From NCBI GenBank assembly GCA_002254285.1, contig NIUZ01000001.1, positions 11,199-75,198 on the forward strand: DNA of 64,000 bases. The letters are read 5' to 3'. This document shows, piece after piece, positions 1 through 8,469 of the stretch (position 1 is its first letter; every line of letters begins with the position of its first letter). Under the pieces are notes generated by a model. That model worked only from the letters and a program-made list of their open reading frames with translations, had not been told where the DNA came from and made no database searches. The DNA comes from Bacteroidetes bacterium 4572_112 (GTDB lineage: Bacteria > Bacteroidota > Bacteroidia > Bacteroidales > UBA1556). The translations under genes and the position numbers were made by a program.

Positions 1-1836
1 AGATGTGTTTTGGAAGTTGACGGTTAAAGGTGCTACCCCTGAAGTTATATCAGCATTAAAATCTGCTGACAAAGATTGCGGTATAATTCCATTATTTGCC
101 GTATTTGATCTGCTTGTATTATAGTTTGTATTGGCTTTATAATTATATGGTTGACAAATATATGGGCTCACAATCTCTACTTGATAATAAAGCGCTCCTG
201 CAGGAGGATTTAAGTCGGTAAAGGAATTATTTAATCCACCTACTGAGTCTATCTTTACCCAATTCATACTAGGATCAGTACGCCATATTCTATATGTTTG
301 TACAGGAATTCCTTCATAATAATTCCATAAAAGATTCCATGAACTACCAGCTCCTTGATTTATGCTTAGGTGCATGGTTTTGTGTTTTCCACTAAGCGCG
401 CTTTCATTGCCGCAAGAGTCTACATTCGATATTTTATACGAATATGCTTTCACTGCAGGATTTGAGTTTATATCCTCAAAAACCCCTGCTGAATCTGCTG
501 GAATAAATCCTATGGAATCATATACATTTACTACCGATGATTCGGCGTATATTTTATAATAATCAATTGCTCCTTGTATATGTTTCTCAAAAACAACAAC
601 ATTATGCCCTAAAACATCATCTACCGTTACCAAACATATAGAATCTGCATCCAATGCTCCAACATATACGGTCATAGTATCGGTAGAAGACAATGTGCCA
701 TCTGTTACAGTGCAATAGTAATCGTAGCTTTGCGTTAAGTTGCCAGTTACCAAAGTGTTTCCATTTATGGAAGCAGGAGTAGGGCCATTTGTTGTCCAAG
801 TGTATGTTAGAGTTCCACTTCCTGAGTATGCAGGATTTGCAATAATTGTAGCAGGTTGGCTACAGTTAGTCGTGTCATCTGCCATGCTCAATTCAAGGTA
901 AACACCTGCACTTTCAGTTTTTATTATTGTGCCATTATCACCTACAGCATAAGCAGTATCATTGCTATAGCAATATATTGAATTCAGATTTTCTATTGTA
1001 GGGGAATTCTGTGTAACCCATGTAGTACCTCCGTTTATAGTATGTAGTATAATTCCTCCATCTCCCACGGCATACCCATTATTTGTATCCGAAAAATGTA
1101 TAGCATTAATATGTGAAGTAGTTCCGGAGCTTAATGGAGTCCATGACATTCCACTATTTGTAGTTTTAAAAATATTGCCGCTTTCTGCAGCAGCAAAGCC
1201 AGTTGTTGCACTTACAAAGTATATATCATTTATTTTGCTAATGGTAGTAGAAGGTAATCCAAAATAGCTTGCCCCAGAGGTTGTTCTATTAATAAATCCT
1301 TGAATAAAATTATAATCACCACCCACAACACCATTACTAACATCAGTAAAATGAACAGCATTTAAAGTAAAAGTTGTTCCTCCAGAAATAATAGGGTCGC
1401 TCCATGTAGTTCCGTTTATGGTTTTTCTAATAATTCCAGCACCACCAACGGCATAACCAGTTGTTGCAGTTGGGAATTGCACATCATTAAGATTTGTTGT
1501 AGTTCCTGAGCTTTGTGTTGTCCACGTTGTACCATTACTCGAATAATAAATTGTTCCACCATTACCAACGGCCCATCTAGCAGCTGATGTTCCTGCAATT
1601 GCGTTCAGTGTAGATGTTCCCATTGATTGTGAACTCCAAATCAAACCACCATCAGTACTTTTTAGTATTTCACCTGCCGTTGCCGAACCTCCAACGCAAT
1701 GTATTATTGTGTCGTCTATTATCATTAAATCGTTTATGCTAGAGGTATAGCCAGAGTTCAAAGTCTGCCAACCACTTTGGGCATTCATACTTATTGATAT
1801 TATAAAAAGAAAGACGGATAGTATAATTGTTTTCAT
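1..1836 (-). CDS. Secreted YCF48/BNR-like repeat protein with PKD domain (C-terminus beyond the left edge)
   Basis: I translated the minus strand from the ATG at 1834-1836 and found 612 codons with no stop, open through base 1, so the gene is truncated by the window. The N-terminus (MKTIILSVFLFIISISMNAQ) is a signal peptide. Residues of about 20-310 hold repeated units ending in motifs such as 'VGDGGIILHTINGGTTW' and 'AVGNGGTIYYSSNGTTW', typical of YCF48/BNR-like propeller repeats. An Ig/PKD-like stretch follows ('LTYTWTTNG...YYCTVTDG'), then an Fn3-like region, then the start of a PKD domain ('GVAPLTVNFQNTS') at the edge. Such architecture in Bacteroidota is usual for T9SS cargo, and the sorting domain would lie outside the window. 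The substrate or role cannot be told. The short plus-strand ORFs inside it are shadows. Confidence 0.85.
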   Translation of the reverse strand, partial: MKTIILSVFLFIISISMNAQSGWQTLNSGYTSSINDLMIIDDTIIHCVGGSATAGEILKSTDGGLIWSSQSMGTSTLNAIAGTSAARWAVGNGGTIYYSSNGTTWTTQSSGTTTNLNDVQFPTATTGYAVGGAGIIRKTINGTTWSDPIISGGTTFTLNAVHFTDVSNGVVGGDYNFIQGFINRTTSGASYFGLPSTTISKINDIYFVSATTGFAAAESGNIFKTTNSGMSWTPLSSGTTSHINAIHFSDTNNGYAVGDGGIILHTINGGTTWVTQNSPTIENLNSIYCYSNDTAYAVGDNGTIIKTESAGVYLELSMADDTTNCSQPATIIANPAYSGSGTLTYTWTTNGPTPASINGNTLVTGNLTQSYDYYCTVTDGTLSSTDTMTVYVGALDADSICLVTVDDVLGHNVVVFEKHIQGAIDYYKIYAESSVVNVYDSIGFIPADSAGVFEDINSNPAVKAYSYKISNVDSCGNESALSGKHKTMHLSINQGAGSSWNLLWNYYEGIPVQTYRIWRTDPSMNWVKIDSVGGLNNSFTDLNPPAGALYYQVEIVSPYICQPYNYKANTNYNTSRSNTANNGIIPQSLSADFNADITSGVAPLTVNFQNTS

Positions 1837-2292
1837 ATGGATTGATTTAAGTATTCTTAAATTAGTGGATTTTAAGATTGAAATTGAAATGTTTTTTTAC
1901 AGAACAATTAACAAAGTGTTGATAGTGTTGTAAATATGTAATTTAAACTATTATCAATTATTTCTATGTGATTATTTATTATTGGTAAAAATAAGAAAAA
2001 ATACACCTTTATTCAAGTTTTTCTTTGATTTATTTTATTGCTAGGTGTCAGTGTCACTAGAAGTTATGCTGAAGCTGCGCTCTAGCTTATTGCTATGTTG
2101 CAATTGAGCGTGTGATTTGGAGTGATCTGCATAATGAGATATGGGTGGTGATATAGTCTAGTTGTGTTTTAGAAACAGGCTAAGCTTTTAAAATCTTAAA
2201 GCTAAGCCTCCGCTTTTAAGCAATGCCCAAATGAATCAATTCAAGCCCTTCACGGAATATGGTTTGCAAGGAAATCATACATATTTTTTTTG
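1837..2292. other. Intergenic region with one imperfect hairpin
   Basis: No convincing gene is present between the secreted repeat protein and the ileS promoter. The one clear structure is an inverted repeat, AGGCTAAGCTTT at 2177-2188 against AAAGCTAAGCCT at 2198-2209 (12-bp arms, one mismatch, 9-nt loop). It has no proper T-run, so it is not a convincing terminator. No exact minus-strand TAnnTTTG box was found upstream of the gene ending at 1836. Confidence 0.5.
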
Positions 2293-2300
2293 TACATTTG
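2293..2300 (+). promoter_or_regulatory. -7 promoter element TACATTTG for ileS
   Basis: This is an exact match to the Bacteroidota -7 consensus TAnnTTTG, 66 bases before the ileS ATG. A TTTG at 2263-2266 lies 26 nt upstream, slightly far for a -33 box. Confidence 0.6.
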
Positions 2301-2313
2301 CACGCTAAAATTT

Positions 2314-2332
2314 GAGGCAATTACTATGCCTC
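2314..2332 (+). promoter_or_regulatory. Small leader hairpin upstream of ileS
   Basis: GAGGCA (2314-2319) pairs with TGCCTC (2327-2332) across a 7-nt loop, in the presumed 5' leader of ileS. It has no T-run. It could be a leader structure or chance; nothing resembling a T-box was seen. Confidence 0.3.
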
Positions 2333-2366
2333 GAATATACTGAGTAAATACATAATACAATAATAA

Positions 2367-5300
2367 ATGAGCAATCAATATCGTACCTACAAACGTCTGA
2401 ACCTATCTGAATTAGGTAAAGAAGTAAAGCAGCAATGGGATGAAAATAATGTCTTCGATAAATCTGTAGAAAACCGTAAAGATAAATCTACTTTCGTGTT
2501 CTATGAAGGTCCTCCATCAGCAAATGGTGTGCCTGGTATTCACCACGTTATGGCGCGTACTATCAAAGATTTGTTTTGTAGATATAAAACCTTGCAGGGT
2601 CAACGTGTTGAGCGTAAAGCTGGTTGGGATACTCATGGCTTGCCAGTGGAGATTGGTGTGGAGAAGAGTTTGAACATCACAAAAGAAGATATTGGAACAA
2701 AAATATCTGTTGAAGATTATAATAAAGCTTGCCGTACCGAGGTGATGAAATATAAGAATCAATGGGACGACCTTACTCAACAAATGGGTTATTGGGTTGA
2801 TCTTGATGACCCTTATATCACTTTCGATAATAAATATATAGAATCGGTTTGGTGGTTGCTTAAGCAGTTGTATAATAAGGATTTACTTTATAAAGGATAT
2901 ACAATTCAGCCTTATTCTCCTGCTGCAGGTACAGGTCTTAGTACTCACGAACTTAATCAGCCTGGCTGCTATCAGGATGTAAAAGATACCACTGCTATTG
3001 CTCAGTTTAATGTGGTACGTAACGATAAGTCAGAGTTCCTTTTCGATGATGGAGATGATAAGGTGCAGATGATTGCTTGGACGACCACTCCTTGGACTTT
3101 GCCTTCGAATACAGCTCTTGCTGTGGGCCCAAAAATTGAATATATAAAAGTTAAAACTTTTAACCAATATACTGGCGAACCTATCACTGTGGTTCTTGCC
3201 AAAAAACGCTTTGCTGCTTATTTTCCAGAGAAAAATGCTGAATTAGCAATGGAAGATTATAAGCTTGGTGACAAAAATATTCCCTTTCAGTTAGTTGCCG
3301 AATATGTTGGTAATGACCTTGCGGGCATTTCTTACGAGCAGCTAATTCCATTTGTAAAACCAATGGGTAAAGCTTTCGAAATCATCACTGGTGATTTCGT
3401 AACTACCGAAGATGGTACTGGTATTGTGCATATTGCGCCAACTTTTGGTGCTGATGATGATAGAGTGGCTAAGATTGCTGGTATTGTGCCTTTGGTGCTT
3501 ATTGATGCCGAAGGTACTCGCTGCCCAATGGTAGATTTAGCTGGTCGTTTTTATAATATAGATAAGTTAGATAAGGACTTTGTTGCAGAATATGTTAACG
3601 AAGATATATATGCCGAATTTGCAGGACGATATGTGAAGAATGCTTACGATGAGTCAATTGATGCCAAAGCTGCAACCCTTGATATCGACCTTTCGGTAAT
3701 GCTTAAGAAGCAGAATAAAGCTTTCAAAGTAGAAAAGCATGAGCATAATTACCCACATTGCTGGCGTACTGATAAGCCAGTGTTGTACTATCCTTTAGAC
3801 TCGTGGTTTGTGAAAACTACAAACTATAAAGATCGTATGCTAGAGCTTAATAAAACCATCAATTGGAAACCAAAATCTACTGGTGAAGGCCGTTTCGGAA
3901 ACTGGTTAGAAAACCTTGTTGATTGGAATTTAAGTCGCTCTCGTTTTTGGGGTGTGCCATTACCAATTTGGGTTAGTGAAGATAGAAAAGAGCAAATTTG
4001 TATAGGCTCTGCTGAGGAATTGAAATCTGAAATTGAGAAATCAATGGCAGCTGGTTTTATGACAGAAAATCCAATGGCTAATTTTGTTGTTGGCGATATG
4101 TCGAAAGAAAATTATGAGACTTTTGATTTCCATAAACCTTATGTGGATAGTATATATCTAGTTTCGGAAAGTGGACAAAAGATGGTTCGCGAGTCGGATC
4201 TTATTGATGTTTGGTTCGATTCAGGATCGATGCCTTATGCACAGTTCCACTATCCGTTTGAGAATAAAGATACTTTTGAGGAGAAATTCCCTGCCGACTT
4301 TATTGCCGAGGGAGTAGACCAAACTCGTGGTTGGTTCTTTACTCTTCATGCTATTGCCACCATGGTTTTTGACTCGGTGGCTTATAAAAATGTAATTTCT
4401 AATGGTCTTGTGCTCGACAAAAAAGGTAATAAAATGTCGAAGCGCCTTGGTAATGGTGTAAATCCATTTGAGACAATTGATAAATATGGTGCTGATGCTA
4501 CTCGTTGGTATATGATTACCAATGCTCAGCCATGGGATAATCTTAAATTTGATACCAACGGAATAGCAGAGGTACAGCGCAAATTTTTCGGAACAATTTA
4601 TAATACATACTCTTTCTTTGCGCTTTATGCCAATATTGATGGCTTTAAGTATGAGGAAGCGGATATCGCTTTTGCCGACAGACCAGAGATTGACCGATGG
4701 ATTCTTTCGGAGCTTAACACTCTTGTAAAAACTGTGGAGAAAGCTTATGATGAGTATGAGCCAACAAAAGCAGGTCGTGCAATTCAGAATTTTGTGGATG
4801 CTCACCTTAGCAATTGGTATGTACGCTTATCGCGTCGCCGTTTCTGGAAAGGTGATTATTCTACCGACAAAATTTCGGCTTATCAAACACTATATCGTGC
4901 TCTTATCACTATTGCCCAGCTTGGCTCGCCAATAGCGCCAATGTTTATGGATAGATTGTATCAAGATTTGAATAATCTAGCTAAGAAAAACGATGCTGAA
5001 TCAATTCACCTTACTGATTGGTTTGAGGCTAATGTTAATGAGATTGATAAAGAGCTAGAAGAGCGTATGCAAATGGCTCAGAGCTATTCTTCAATGGTAT
5101 TAGGCCTTCGTAAAATCAATAAAATTCGTGTTCGTCAACCATTGCAGAAAATAATGATTCCTGTTAGTGGTTCTAAAATGCAAGAGCAAATAGAGAAGGT
5201 TAAAGACCTAATTCTTTCGGAAGTAAATGTGAAAGAATTGCAATTTTTGACAGATGATAGCGATGTATTGGTGAAGAAGATAAAACCAAACTTCAAGACA

Positions 5301-5798
5301 TTGGGTCCTAAATATGGCAAAATGATGAAGCAAATTGCTGGGGCAATCAATAAATTTACTGCTGAGGATATCAAAGAAATCGAAAAGGCAGGCGTTTATA
5401 CATTGAATATTGATGGTGAGCAATTGCAAATTGATACTGCTGATGTTGAGATAGCTACACAAGATATTCCAGGTTGGGCCGTTAGTAATTTAGGAGAACT
5501 TACTGTTGCTCTTGACATCTCTATAAGCGATGAATTATTAAACGAAGGTATTGCTAGAGAATTTATCAACCGTATTCAAAACTTGCGAAAAGACAGTGGT
5601 TTTGATGTTACTGACAAAATTAACATTGACATATTAACAAATGATTCTGTTTCGAGTATAATTGATAGTAATTTAGATTATATTTGTTCGGAAACTTTAA
5701 CGGAAAACTTGCAATGGATCGATGCTGAAAATTCTGACTTTACAGAGTTGGATTTAGGAAATGACATTATTGTAAAAGTTAAGGTCAGTAAGATATAA
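2367..5798 (+). CDS. ileS: Isoleucyl-tRNA synthetase
   Basis: This cytoplasmic class I aminoacyl-tRNA synthetase charges tRNA-Ile and edits misactivated valine. The 1143-aa length and 'FYEGPPSANGVPGIHH' (HIGH-type site at about residues 57-60) match the long, eukaryote-like IleRS common in Bacteroidota. The KMSKS loop is 'KMSKR' at residues 689-693. The connective editing region lies between ('TTTPWTLPSNTALAV'), and the tRNA-binding domain follows ('SRSRFWGVPLPIW', 'WFDSGSMPYAQFHYPF'). It starts 66 bases after a -7 box and is followed after 27 nt by the DksA-like gene, probably in one transcript ending at the terminator near 6256-6300. The call is secure. Such long IleRS forms are often linked with mupirocin insensitivity, but that is inference here. 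Confidence 0.98.
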   Translation: MSNQYRTYKRLNLSELGKEVKQQWDENNVFDKSVENRKDKSTFVFYEGPPSANGVPGIHHVMARTIKDLFCRYKTLQGQRVERKAGWDTHGLPVEIGVEKSLNITKEDIGTKISVEDYNKACRTEVMKYKNQWDDLTQQMGYWVDLDDPYITFDNKYIESVWWLLKQLYNKDLLYKGYTIQPYSPAAGTGLSTHELNQPGCYQDVKDTTAIAQFNVVRNDKSEFLFDDGDDKVQMIAWTTTPWTLPSNTALAVGPKIEYIKVKTFNQYTGEPITVVLAKKRFAAYFPEKNAELAMEDYKLGDKNIPFQLVAEYVGNDLAGISYEQLIPFVKPMGKAFEIITGDFVTTEDGTGIVHIAPTFGADDDRVAKIAGIVPLVLIDAEGTRCPMVDLAGRFYNIDKLDKDFVAEYVNEDIYAEFAGRYVKNAYDESIDAKAATLDIDLSVMLKKQNKAFKVEKHEHNYPHCWRTDKPVLYYPLDSWFVKTTNYKDRMLELNKTINWKPKSTGEGRFGNWLENLVDWNLSRSRFWGVPLPIWVSEDRKEQICIGSAEELKSEIEKSMAAGFMTENPMANFVVGDMSKENYETFDFHKPYVDSIYLVSESGQKMVRESDLIDVWFDSGSMPYAQFHYPFENKDTFEEKFPADFIAEGVDQTRGWFFTLHAIATMVFDSVAYKNVISNGLVLDKKGNKMSKRLGNGVNPFETIDKYGADATRWYMITNAQPWDNLKFDTNGIAEVQRKFFGTIYNTYSFFALYANIDGFKYEEADIAFADRPEIDRWILSELNTLVKTVEKAYDEYEPTKAGRAIQNFVDAHLSNWYVRLSRRRFWKGDYSTDKISAYQTLYRALITIAQLGSPIAPMFMDRLYQDLNNLAKKNDAESIHLTDWFEANVNEIDKELEERMQMAQSYSSMVLGLRKINKIRVRQPLQKIMIPVSGSKMQEQIEKVKDLILSEVNVKELQFLTDDSDVLVKKIKPNFKTLGPKYGKMMKQIAGAINKFTAEDIKEIEKAGVYTLNIDGEQLQIDTADVEIATQDIPGWAVSNLGELTVALDISISDELLNEGIAREFINRIQNLRKDSGFDVTDKINIDILTNDSVSSIIDSNLDYICSETLTENLQWIDAENSDFTELDLGNDIIVKVKVSKI

Positions 5799-5825
5799 GA
5801 ACATAACATTCAATACATATATAAT

Positions 5826-6218
5826 ATGAACGAAGAAACAAAACGTCCGAGATATACCGATGAGGACCTTAAAGAATTTAAGGTCCTTATAGAGGGTAAA
5901 TTAATAGAAGCTAAAGAGAACCTAGAGCTTTTAATTGAAGCTTATACTAATACAGGAAATGGTACAGAGGATACAGCACCAAGTTTTAAGGTATTAGAAG
6001 AGGGAAACTCTGTGCGATCTAAAGAAGAGAATGCTCAAATGGCAGCACGCCAGCAAAAATTCATTAAGAATTTGGAGAATGCTCTACTACGTATAAAGAA
6101 TAAAACATACGGAATTTGTCGCGAAACAGGTAACCTTATTTCAAAAGAGCGCCTTCGTTCAGTACCTCATGCTACTCTTAGTATCGATGCTAAAATGTCG
6201 CAAGGTAAAAGGAGATAA
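5826..6218 (+). CDS. TraR/DksA-type RNA polymerase-binding protein lacking most zinc ligands
   Basis: This 130-aa protein has an N-terminal coiled-coil-like region (about residues 10-90, rich in E/K/L) and a C-terminal DksA/TraR-like zinc-finger fold ('YGICRETGNLISKERL', 'VPHATLSIDAK'). DksA-family proteins bind the RNA polymerase secondary channel and adjust transcription. Of the four cysteines expected, only C98 remains; the other positions are T101, S119 and A122, so a structural zinc is unlikely. From memory this pattern is common in Bacteroidota homologues, so it is a lineage feature rather than decay. It sits 27 nt downstream of ileS, and its transcript ends at a strong terminator at 6256-6300. 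Confidence 0.88.
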   Translation: MNEETKRPRYTDEDLKEFKVLIEGKLIEAKENLELLIEAYTNTGNGTEDTAPSFKVLEEGNSVRSKEENAQMAARQQKFIKNLENALLRIKNKTYGICRETGNLISKERLRSVPHATLSIDAKMSQGKRR

Positions 6219-6255
6219 ATAAACGAATATTTTTGTTTTAAGAAATAATAGTAAT

Positions 6256-6300
6256 GAGGATTAGTTTGGTATAATGTCAAACTAATCCTCGTGCTTTTTT
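6256..6300 (+). terminator. Intrinsic terminator after the DksA-like gene
   Basis: GAGGATTAGTTTG (6256-6268) pairs perfectly with 6278-6290 over 13 bp with a 9-nt loop, followed by a T6 run. It closes the ileS transcript. Confidence 0.9.
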
Positions 6301-6336
6301 ATTTAGTATTATCAATTTATAGAAAATAATTTTCTC

Positions 6337-6999
6337 TTGAAAAAGCCAATATTATTAGTTTTAGTAATTCTGATTTTGGATCAGGTACTTAAAATATGGG
6401 TAAAAACCAATATGTCATTGGGCGATTCTATTCCAATGCTTGGCGAATGGTTTTTTATTCATTTTGTTGAGAATAAAGGTATGGCATTTGGTTGGCAGCT
6501 TTTTGGTGGTGGCGAATTTGGAAAAATTTTCCTCAGTATCTTTCGGATTTTGGCTGTTGGAGGTATTTTCTATTATTTATATTTAATTGTAAAGCAAAAA
6601 AAACATCCTGTATTTATATATAGTATAGCCTTGGTATTGGCTGGGGCAATAGGCAATATTATCGATAGTTTATTCTATGGGCTTATTTTTGAAGCATCAG
6701 GTCCTTTTACTGTTGCTCAACTTTTTCCTGAAGGTGGAGGTTATGCCGAATTTTTGCATGGTAAGGTTGTAGATATGTTCTACTTTCCTATTATTGAAGG
6801 TGTATATCCTCATTGGGTTCCATTGGTTGGTGGCGACTATTTTCAGTTCTTTCAGCCAGTATTTAATATTGCTGATGCGTCCATATCTGTGGGTGTAGCT
6901 ATACTTGTACTTGGGCAGAAAAAATTCTTTGCTGAGGCGCATACTAATATTGATTCTGATGAAGAGTTGGAGGAATTTATTAAGCCCACAAAGGAATAG
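6337..6999 (+). CDS. lspA: Lipoprotein signal peptidase (signal peptidase II)
   Basis: This integral inner-membrane aspartyl peptidase cleaves the signal peptide of diacylated prolipoproteins. Seen: four predicted membrane segments, an early 'ILDQVLKIWVK' motif (D15), 'FVENKGMAFGW', and the two catalytic-Asp regions 'GNIIDSLFYG' and 'FNIADASISVG'. At 220 aa it is longer than the E. coli enzyme (about 164 aa). The extra length sits between the catalytic motifs, a form I recall from Bacteroidota. The start is TTG at 6337; the first internal Met would remove the conserved first membrane segment. The gene begins 36 nt after a terminator, so it should have its own promoter, though no exact -7 box was found. 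Lipoproteins for it to process are encoded in this same window (12029, 18081, 24746, 32902). Confidence 0.95.
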   Translation: MKKPILLVLVILILDQVLKIWVKTNMSLGDSIPMLGEWFFIHFVENKGMAFGWQLFGGGEFGKIFLSIFRILAVGGIFYYLYLIVKQKKHPVFIYSIALVLAGAIGNIIDSLFYGLIFEASGPFTVAQLFPEGGGYAEFLHGKVVDMFYFPIIEGVYPHWVPLVGGDYFQFFQPVFNIADASISVGVAILVLGQKKFFAEAHTNIDSDEELEEFIKPTKE

Positions 7000-7035
7000 A
7001 CAAATACTTCTAATAAGATTCTAATTTTTTTTATT

Positions 7036-7875
7036 ATGCATAAATCACAAAAAATCACTCTAGGGTTTTCATCATGCCCCAATGATACTTTTATTTTTGA
7101 TGCCATGATTCATGGTAAAATTGATACTGAAAGTCTTAGCTTCGATTTAATAATTGAAGATGTAGAGGAGCTAAATAGACGCGCATTTAATAATGAATTA
7201 GATATTACCAAAATTAGTTTTAATGCTTATACCAAGCTAATAGATAATTATATACTATTAGATTCGGGAGCTGCTCTTGGCGAAAATTGTGGCCCACTTA
7301 TTATTGCAAATAAAGAAGTTTCTATGGACAAATTGCAGGATAAAGTTATTGCTATTCCAGGTATAAATACCACTGCAAACTTGTTGATGAGCTTAGCTTT
7401 TCCTGAACATAAGAATAAAAAAGAGATGATTTTTTCTGATATCGAAAAAGCTATTATAAGTGGCGAGGTTGATGCTGGATTAATTATTCATGAGAGTAGA
7501 TTTACCTATGAACAAAAAGGACTTAAGAAAATTCTTGATATTGGTGAATACTGGGAGTCTACCACAGGAACTCCAACGCCGCTAGGTGGTATTATTGCCA
7601 AAAGAGAATTAGGGGAAGAATTAATCTTAAAAGTGAATAGGGTTCTTAAACGAAGTGTAGAATTTGCTTTTGCAAACCCTAAAAGTGGAATAGATTTTAT
7701 AAGAGAACACTCGCAAGAAATGAGCGAAGAGGTAATGTATAAGCATATTGCCCTTTATGTTAATGATTATAGCTTGGATCTTGGTGCAAAGGGTAAATTA
7801 GCAGTAGAAAAATTATTTAAAGCTTCGAAGGAAGCTGGATTTATTCAAGAAAGTGATAAGAAGTTATTTTTATAG
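7036..7875 (+). CDS. mqnD: 1,4-dihydroxy-6-naphthoate synthase (futalosine menaquinone pathway)
   Basis: MqnD converts cyclic de-hypoxanthinylfutalosine to 1,4-dihydroxy-6-naphthoate in the alternative menaquinone pathway. The N-terminal 'GFSSCPNDTFIFDAMIHG', the 'ISFNAYTKL' and 'GCGPL'-type segment ('LGENCGPLII'), and 'TPTPLGGIIAKREL' match this periplasmic-binding-protein-like fold at the usual length (279 aa). No signal peptide is present, as expected for a cytoplasmic enzyme. It lies 36 nt after lspA and ends at a terminator (7899-7930). Its presence argues that this organism makes menaquinone by the futalosine route rather than by MenA-H. No other mqn gene is in the window. Confidence 0.93.
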   Translation: MHKSQKITLGFSSCPNDTFIFDAMIHGKIDTESLSFDLIIEDVEELNRRAFNNELDITKISFNAYTKLIDNYILLDSGAALGENCGPLIIANKEVSMDKLQDKVIAIPGINTTANLLMSLAFPEHKNKKEMIFSDIEKAIISGEVDAGLIIHESRFTYEQKGLKKILDIGEYWESTTGTPTPLGGIIAKRELGEELILKVNRVLKRSVEFAFANPKSGIDFIREHSQEMSEEVMYKHIALYVNDYSLDLGAKGKLAVEKLFKASKEAGFIQESDKKLFL

Positions 7876-7898
7876 ATATAAAATATAAAATTTAAATG

Positions 7899-7930
7899 AA
7901 AAAAGCCGAAGTTTCCCTTGGCTTTTTTTT
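7899..7930 (+). terminator. Intrinsic terminator after mqnD
   Basis: AAAAAAGCC (7899-7907) pairs with GGCTTTTTT (from 7920), with a T8 run at 7923-7930. Confidence 0.8.
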
Positions 7931-8155
7931 ATTTCAATTTTATTAATTAGTGATCCGATATTATTGTATGACAAACATTATTTTCTGCAAGATCGCAGTA
8001 GAAACAAACCGTATGTTGATTGTTTATTAGCACTAAAGGAACGTTTATTGAGGAGGGAATCTACCGGATCCACGTAAACAAAAGTAGATGTATATAATAC
8101 GTAAATAAATGCAAAATTACCTGAATCGTATAGGTAAAATGCCTGTTTTTTGGAC
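7931..8155. other. Intergenic region with no recognisable gene
   Basis: This lies between the mqnD terminator and the tRNA-Phe terminator. The only structure I see is a weak inverted repeat (TTACCT near 8117, AGGTAA near 8132). An ORF covering 8061-8297 on the minus strand is the tRNA read as protein. Confidence 0.5.
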
Positions 8156-8194
8156 AAAAAAATAACCCAACGAATACTTGATTCGTTGGGTTAT
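8156..8194 (-). terminator. Terminator of the tRNA-Phe transcript
   Basis: A perfect 14-bp stem (ATAACCCAACGAAT at 8162-8175 against 8181-8194) with a 5-nt loop is followed on the minus strand by a T7 run (8156-8162). It begins 7 bases after the tRNA 3' end. Confidence 0.92.
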
Positions 8195-8200
8195 CAAAAG

Positions 8201-8273
8201 TGGGACCACCTGGACTTGAACCAGGGACACACGGATTTTCAGTCCGATGCTCTACCAACTGAGCTATGATCCC
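8201..8273 (-). tRNA. tRNA-Phe (anticodon GAA)
   Basis: Read on the minus strand this is a 73-nt cloverleaf. The acceptor stem is GGGATCA/TGGTCCC with one G-T pair and discriminator A. The D-arm is 'TAGCTCAGTTGGTAGAGCA', the anticodon loop CTGAAAA gives GAA, and the T-arm contains 'GGTTCAAGTCC'. CCA is not encoded. It is a single-gene transcript flanked by its own -7 box and a long terminator. Confidence 0.98.
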
Positions 8274-8294
8274 CTCTTGCTGGTTAAGCGGCTG

Positions 8295-8302
8295 CAAAGA
8301 TA
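8295..8302 (-). promoter_or_regulatory. -7 promoter element TATCTTTG for tRNA-Phe
   Basis: On the minus strand the box lies 21 nt before the tRNA 5' end and matches TAnnTTTG exactly. Confidence 0.65.
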
Positions 8303-8440
8303 GTATCTTTTTCTTAAGTTCGAACTAATAATTGCAAAAAAAAATAATTATTTTGCAATTATTTTACATGTCTTTTGTTAATCAGTAAGTTATGATATTA
8401 TGAAAAATATTATTTTTATTTTATTGCTCATTATATTCGT

Positions 8441-8448
8441 TACTTTTG
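8441..8448 (+). promoter_or_regulatory. -7 promoter element TACTTTTG for coaX
   Basis: This is an exact TAnnTTTG match 21 nt before the ATG at 8470. Its last three bases are the TTG that would otherwise be taken as an upstream start codon, which argues against that start. Confidence 0.65.
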
Positions 8449-8469
8449 CGCAAATTAATAATTATTAGC

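Noticed and set aside
362..559. Short plus-strand ORF, and the minus-strand ORFs at 617-799 and 1416-1598
   Set aside because: All lie inside the continuous minus-strand reading frame from 1836 to base 1 and are out-of-frame shadows of it.
2314..2332. T-box riboswitch upstream of ileS
   Set aside because: Only one small hairpin and no T-box sequence or terminator; T-boxes are not typical of this phylum.
4221..4805. 194-aa minus-strand ORF inside ileS
   Set aside because: It is antisense to an intact, clearly conserved ileS; composition follows the codons of the other strand.
8061..8297. 78-aa minus-strand ORF
   Set aside because: It covers tRNA-Phe and its terminator.
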